A stretch of DNA of 27,959 nt from Actinomycetota bacterium (lineage in GTDB: Bacteria; Actinomycetota; Actinomycetes; Nanopelagicales; Nanopelagicaceae), in NCBI GenBank assembly GCA_009699645.1, contig WLNU01000004.1, positions 1 to 27,959 of the forward strand. The letters run 5' to 3'. Under the pieces are notes generated by a model, which saw only the letters and a program-made list of their open reading frames with translations, made no database searches and had not been told where the DNA came from. Positions 25,692 to 27,959 of this stretch are shown in pieces. Each line of letters opens with the position of its first letter. Positions within the stretch are counted from its first letter, which is position 1. The position numbers and the translations under genes are program-made.

Positions 25692-26620
25692 CGTCGAGAC
25701 TCTCCTTTTGCTGTCGCTGACTTGTACCAACTGATGGTGGATGCAAGCCCCTCATCCAATGTTACGCGGGGTGACCACCCCAACTGTTTAATTCTAGAAA
25801 TATCCAAGAGTTTACGTTTCGTTCCGTCGGGCTTACTAGAATCCCAAAGAATTGTTCCATTAAAGCCAGTGAGCATTGCTATTTTTTGGGCCAGTTCTTT
25901 AATCGATAATTCTTTGCCAGTTCCAATATTAAGGTGAAGATACGAATTATACTTTTCTGATGCCACTAGAACCGCTCCAGCTAAGTCATCGACATAAAGA
26001 AATTCTCGCTTAGGTGAGCCTGTTCCCCATAGTGTAACTGTGCTTACGCCATTATCCACCGCCTCCACAAATCTGCGTATGAGTGCGGGCAAAACATGTG
26101 ATGTATTTAAGTCAAAATTATCCCTAGGGCCATACAAGTTGGTAGGCATTAGTGAAATCCAGTTGTAACCATATTGTTTTCGATATGAATTAACTAATTC
26201 AATTCCTGCTATTTTTGCAATTGCATATGCTGAATTGGTTGGTTCAAGTGGCCCAGTCATTAAGTACTCTTCTTTGATTGGCTGTTGAGAGTCCTTTGGA
26301 TAAATACAGCTAGAACCAAGGAAAATGAAATTCTTTACCATCGCACCGTGAGCTGCATGCATTAAGTTGACTTGAATTCGAATGTTGTCCTCAAGAAACT
26401 CGACAGGAAAATCACTATTGGCGCCGATCCCACCAACACGCGCGGCGGCATCAATCACTAAAGTAGGCCGTATTTCCTTTAGAACTTGACTGGTCTGAGT
26501 AAGGTCGAGGAGATCGACTACTTCGCGATTAATTCCAAAGACTTCATGGCCAGCATCTTGGAACACTTTTGTGATCGCAGAGCCTGCTAGTCCTGTGGTA
26601 CCGGCGACAACAATGGTCAT
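25688..26620 (-). CDS. fcl: GDP-L-fucose synthase (GDP-4-keto-6-deoxymannose epimerase/reductase)
   Basis: The 310-aa short-chain dehydrogenase finishes GDP-L-fucose from the Gmd product using NADPH. It begins [16 protein letters not shown] (Rossmann fold) and contains [11 protein letters not shown], the active-site [15 protein letters not shown] (Ser and Cys), [12 protein letters not shown] (Tyr, Lys), [13 protein letters not shown] with the following SHVLPALI His, and [10 protein letters not shown]. It is adjacent to gmd, which fixes the pathway. It starts 17 bp after asd; TAGAGT (26632-26627) ends 6 nt before the ATG, suggesting a possible internal leaderless promoter, and no clear ribosome-binding site is present. 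Confidence 0.96.
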   Translation of the reverse strand: MTIVVAGTTGLAGSAITKVFQDAGHEVFGINREVVDLLDLTQTSQVLKEIRPTLVIDAAARVGGIGANSDFPVEFLEDNIRIQVNLMHAAHGAMVKNFIFLGSSCIYPKDSQQPIKEEYLMTGPLEPTNSAYAIAKIAGIELVNSYRKQYGYNWISLMPTNLYGPRDNFDLNTSHVLPALIRRFVEAVDNGVSTVTLWGTGSPKREFLYVDDLAGAVLVASEKYNSYLHLNIGTGKELSIKELAQKIAMLTGFNGTILWDSSKPDGTKRKLLDISRIKQLGWSPRVTLDEGLASTISWYKSATAKGESRR

Positions 26621-26637
26621 GCGGAAACTCTAACAGG

Positions 26638-27690
26638 CTACTTTAGTGTGAACTCTATCGCGAGAAGTTCCGCGATTTGAGCGGTATTTAACGCCGCTCC
26701 TTTACGCAGATTGTCACCACAGACGAACATTTCCAGGGCCATTGGATCATCAAGACTTTTGCGAACTCGGCCCACCCATGTTGGATCTGTGCCTACGACA
26801 TCGGCTGGTGTTGGAAACTTATAGTTTTCAGGATCATCGACCAACTTAACTCCGGCGGCGTTGCGCAAGATATCTTGAGCCCCTTTTCGTGAGGGCTCTT
26901 TAGCAAATACTGCGTGCACAGTCAGTGAATGAGTAGTCAGAACCGGTACTCGCACACATGTTGCCGAAACTTTTAAGTGAGGCAGGCCCAAAATCTTGCG
27001 TGATTCATTGCGAACTTTAAGCTCTTCCGATGAATACCCGTCGGCTTTAAGTGAGCCTGCCCATGGAATAACGTTTAATGCAAGGGGTGCAGGAAAGGGA
27101 CCATTGTCAGTAATGATTGCTTGAATATCACCTGCGATATCACCTGCAGTTGTTCCGGCGACTAATTCAATCTGTTCGCGCAAAATATCAAGGCCTGCTT
27201 GACCGGCACCTGAAGCCGCTTGGTATGAAGAAACTACCAACTCTATAAGTTCGTAGTCGCGATGGAGAGCACCCAGCGTCACGATCATCGACAATGTTGT
27301 GCAGTTTGGATTTGAAATAATTCCACGCGGGCGATTCTTAATCTCCTGCGGATTTACTTCCGGCACAACTAGGGGAACATCTGCATCCATGCGAAATGCA
27401 CCCGAGTTATCAACAACAACTGCGCCACGAGCTGCAGCGATTGGTGCCCACTCTTTTGAAATCTCATCTGGAACATCGAACATTGCAACATCGATGCCAT
27501 TAAAGCTCTCCGGTGTTAATGCAACAACGGTTAACTCTTCACCGCGGCACATAAGTTTTTTACCAGCACTACGTGCCGATGCAATTAAACGAATCTCTCC
27601 CCAGACATCTGGGCGCTCTGACAAGATTCCAAGCATCACAGTACCTACAGCGCCAGTTGCACCAACAACTGCAAGTGAGGGCTTACTCAT
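26638..27690 (-). CDS. asd: Aspartate-semialdehyde dehydrogenase
   Basis: Asd reduces aspartyl phosphate to aspartate semialdehyde on the way to lysine, diaminopimelate, methionine and threonine. The 350-aa sequence has the NADP motif [20 protein letters not shown], the catalytic Cys in [41 protein letters not shown] with the active-site His, and a C-terminal [20 protein letters not shown]. Its ATG overlaps the lysC stop as ATGA, the standard lysC-asd operon arrangement. Confidence 0.97.
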   Translation of the reverse strand: MSKPSLAVVGATGAVGTVMLGILSERPDVWGEIRLIASARSAGKKLMCRGEELTVVALTPESFNGIDVAMFDVPDEISKEWAPIAAARGAVVVDNSGAFRMDADVPLVVPEVNPQEIKNRPRGIISNPNCTTLSMIVTLGALHRDYELIELVVSSYQAASGAGQAGLDILREQIELVAGTTAGDIAGDIQAIITDNGPFPAPLALNVIPWAGSLKADGYSSEELKVRNESRKILGLPHLKVSATCVRVPVLTTHSLTVHAVFAKEPSRKGAQDILRNAAGVKLVDDPENYKFPTPADVVGTDPTWVGRVRKSLDDPMALEMFVCGDNLRKGAALNTAQIAELLAIEFTLK

Positions 27691-27959
27691 CGACCAGAAC
27701 CCCCATATACAACGGCCTCGCTCTGATCGGCATCTAAGCCAAAGGCGGTATGGGCCGCTTGAACTCCACGCTCGATATCGGCCTGGCGGCAGATAATTGA
27801 GATACGGATTTCAGAGGTTGAAATCATTTCGATATTAACGCCGGCCGTCGATAGTGCGCCAAAAAACGTCGCTGTTACGCCTGGATGTGAGCGCATTCCC
27901 GCTCCAATTAGGGAGAGCTTGCCGATTTGATCATCGTATTGAATCGATGCATAGCCAAC
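27687..27959 (-). CDS. lysC: Aspartokinase, C-terminal ACT region only (5' end outside window)
   Basis: The frame is open to the window edge, so 90 C-terminal residues are visible. They hold the end of the regulatory ACT domain: [39 protein letters not shown] and [20 protein letters not shown]. These match the C-terminus of actinobacterial aspartokinases, which bind lysine and/or threonine for feedback control. The kinase domain lies beyond position 27959. An ATG at 27894-27896 exists but is internal to the domain and is not the full-length start. The stop overlaps asd. Confidence 0.94.
   Translation of the reverse strand, partial: VGYASIQYDDQIGKLSLIGAGMRSHPGVTATFFGALSTAGVNIEMISTSEIRISIICRQADIERGVQAAHTAFGLDADQSEAVVYGGSGR

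Overview
The window looks like an ordinary, very compact chromosomal segment of a low-GC actinobacterium. The evidence for Actinobacteria is a set of families typical of the phylum: BldC, DUF3073, DUF5302, a short DUF4177 protein, an SCP-like protein between purL and purF, and a Crp whose DNA-recognition helix matches the M. tuberculosis type. The visibly AT-rich codon use and tiny intergenic gaps fit streamlined freshwater lineages such as Nanopelagicales (acI), but that placement is inference; no rRNA or phylogenetic marker was compared.

Layout. Positions 1-3440 hold the 5' part of a tRNA-Lys, a Sua5-type t6A enzyme, a divergent GT4 glycosyltransferase, an exported SIMPL-domain protein, and a tRNA-Glu/Asp/Phe cluster on the plus strand. 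Positions 3531-6063 (minus strand, read right to left) encode DUF3073, an unrecognised 271-aa protein, BldC, a WecA/TagO-like sugar-phosphate transferase and a DUF5302 protein. Positions 6140-19371 (minus) form a nearly gapless block: fba, purA, purD, purB, purC, purS, purQ, purL, an SCP-like gene, purF, purM and a GT-C membrane glycosyltransferase. This covers most of de novo purine synthesis; purN, purK, purE and purH are not here.

Positions 19372-19734 separate fba from the divergent acs. They contain an easily missed 34-codon hydrophobic peptide gene with an excellent ribosome-binding site and its own rho-independent terminator. Positions 19735-24247 carry acs, a TlpA/ResA-like lipoprotein, nth, crp, ridA and a 51-aa DUF4177 gene. 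Positions 24244-27959 (minus) run lysC (partial), asd, fcl, gmd and yqeY, continuing into DUF4177 and ridA, mostly with 4-nt start/stop overlaps.

The genes together serve purine and lysine/threonine-family biosynthesis, acetate activation, tRNA modification, base-excision repair and cell-surface sugar assembly (GDP-fucose, undecaprenyl-phosphate sugar carrier, GT4 and GT-C transferases). No mobile element, CRISPR array, phage or dedicated defence system was seen. The best candidates for something undescribed are the hydrophobic peptide gene at 19527-19631 and an 11-bp interrupted palindrome upstream of bldC at 5035-5065.
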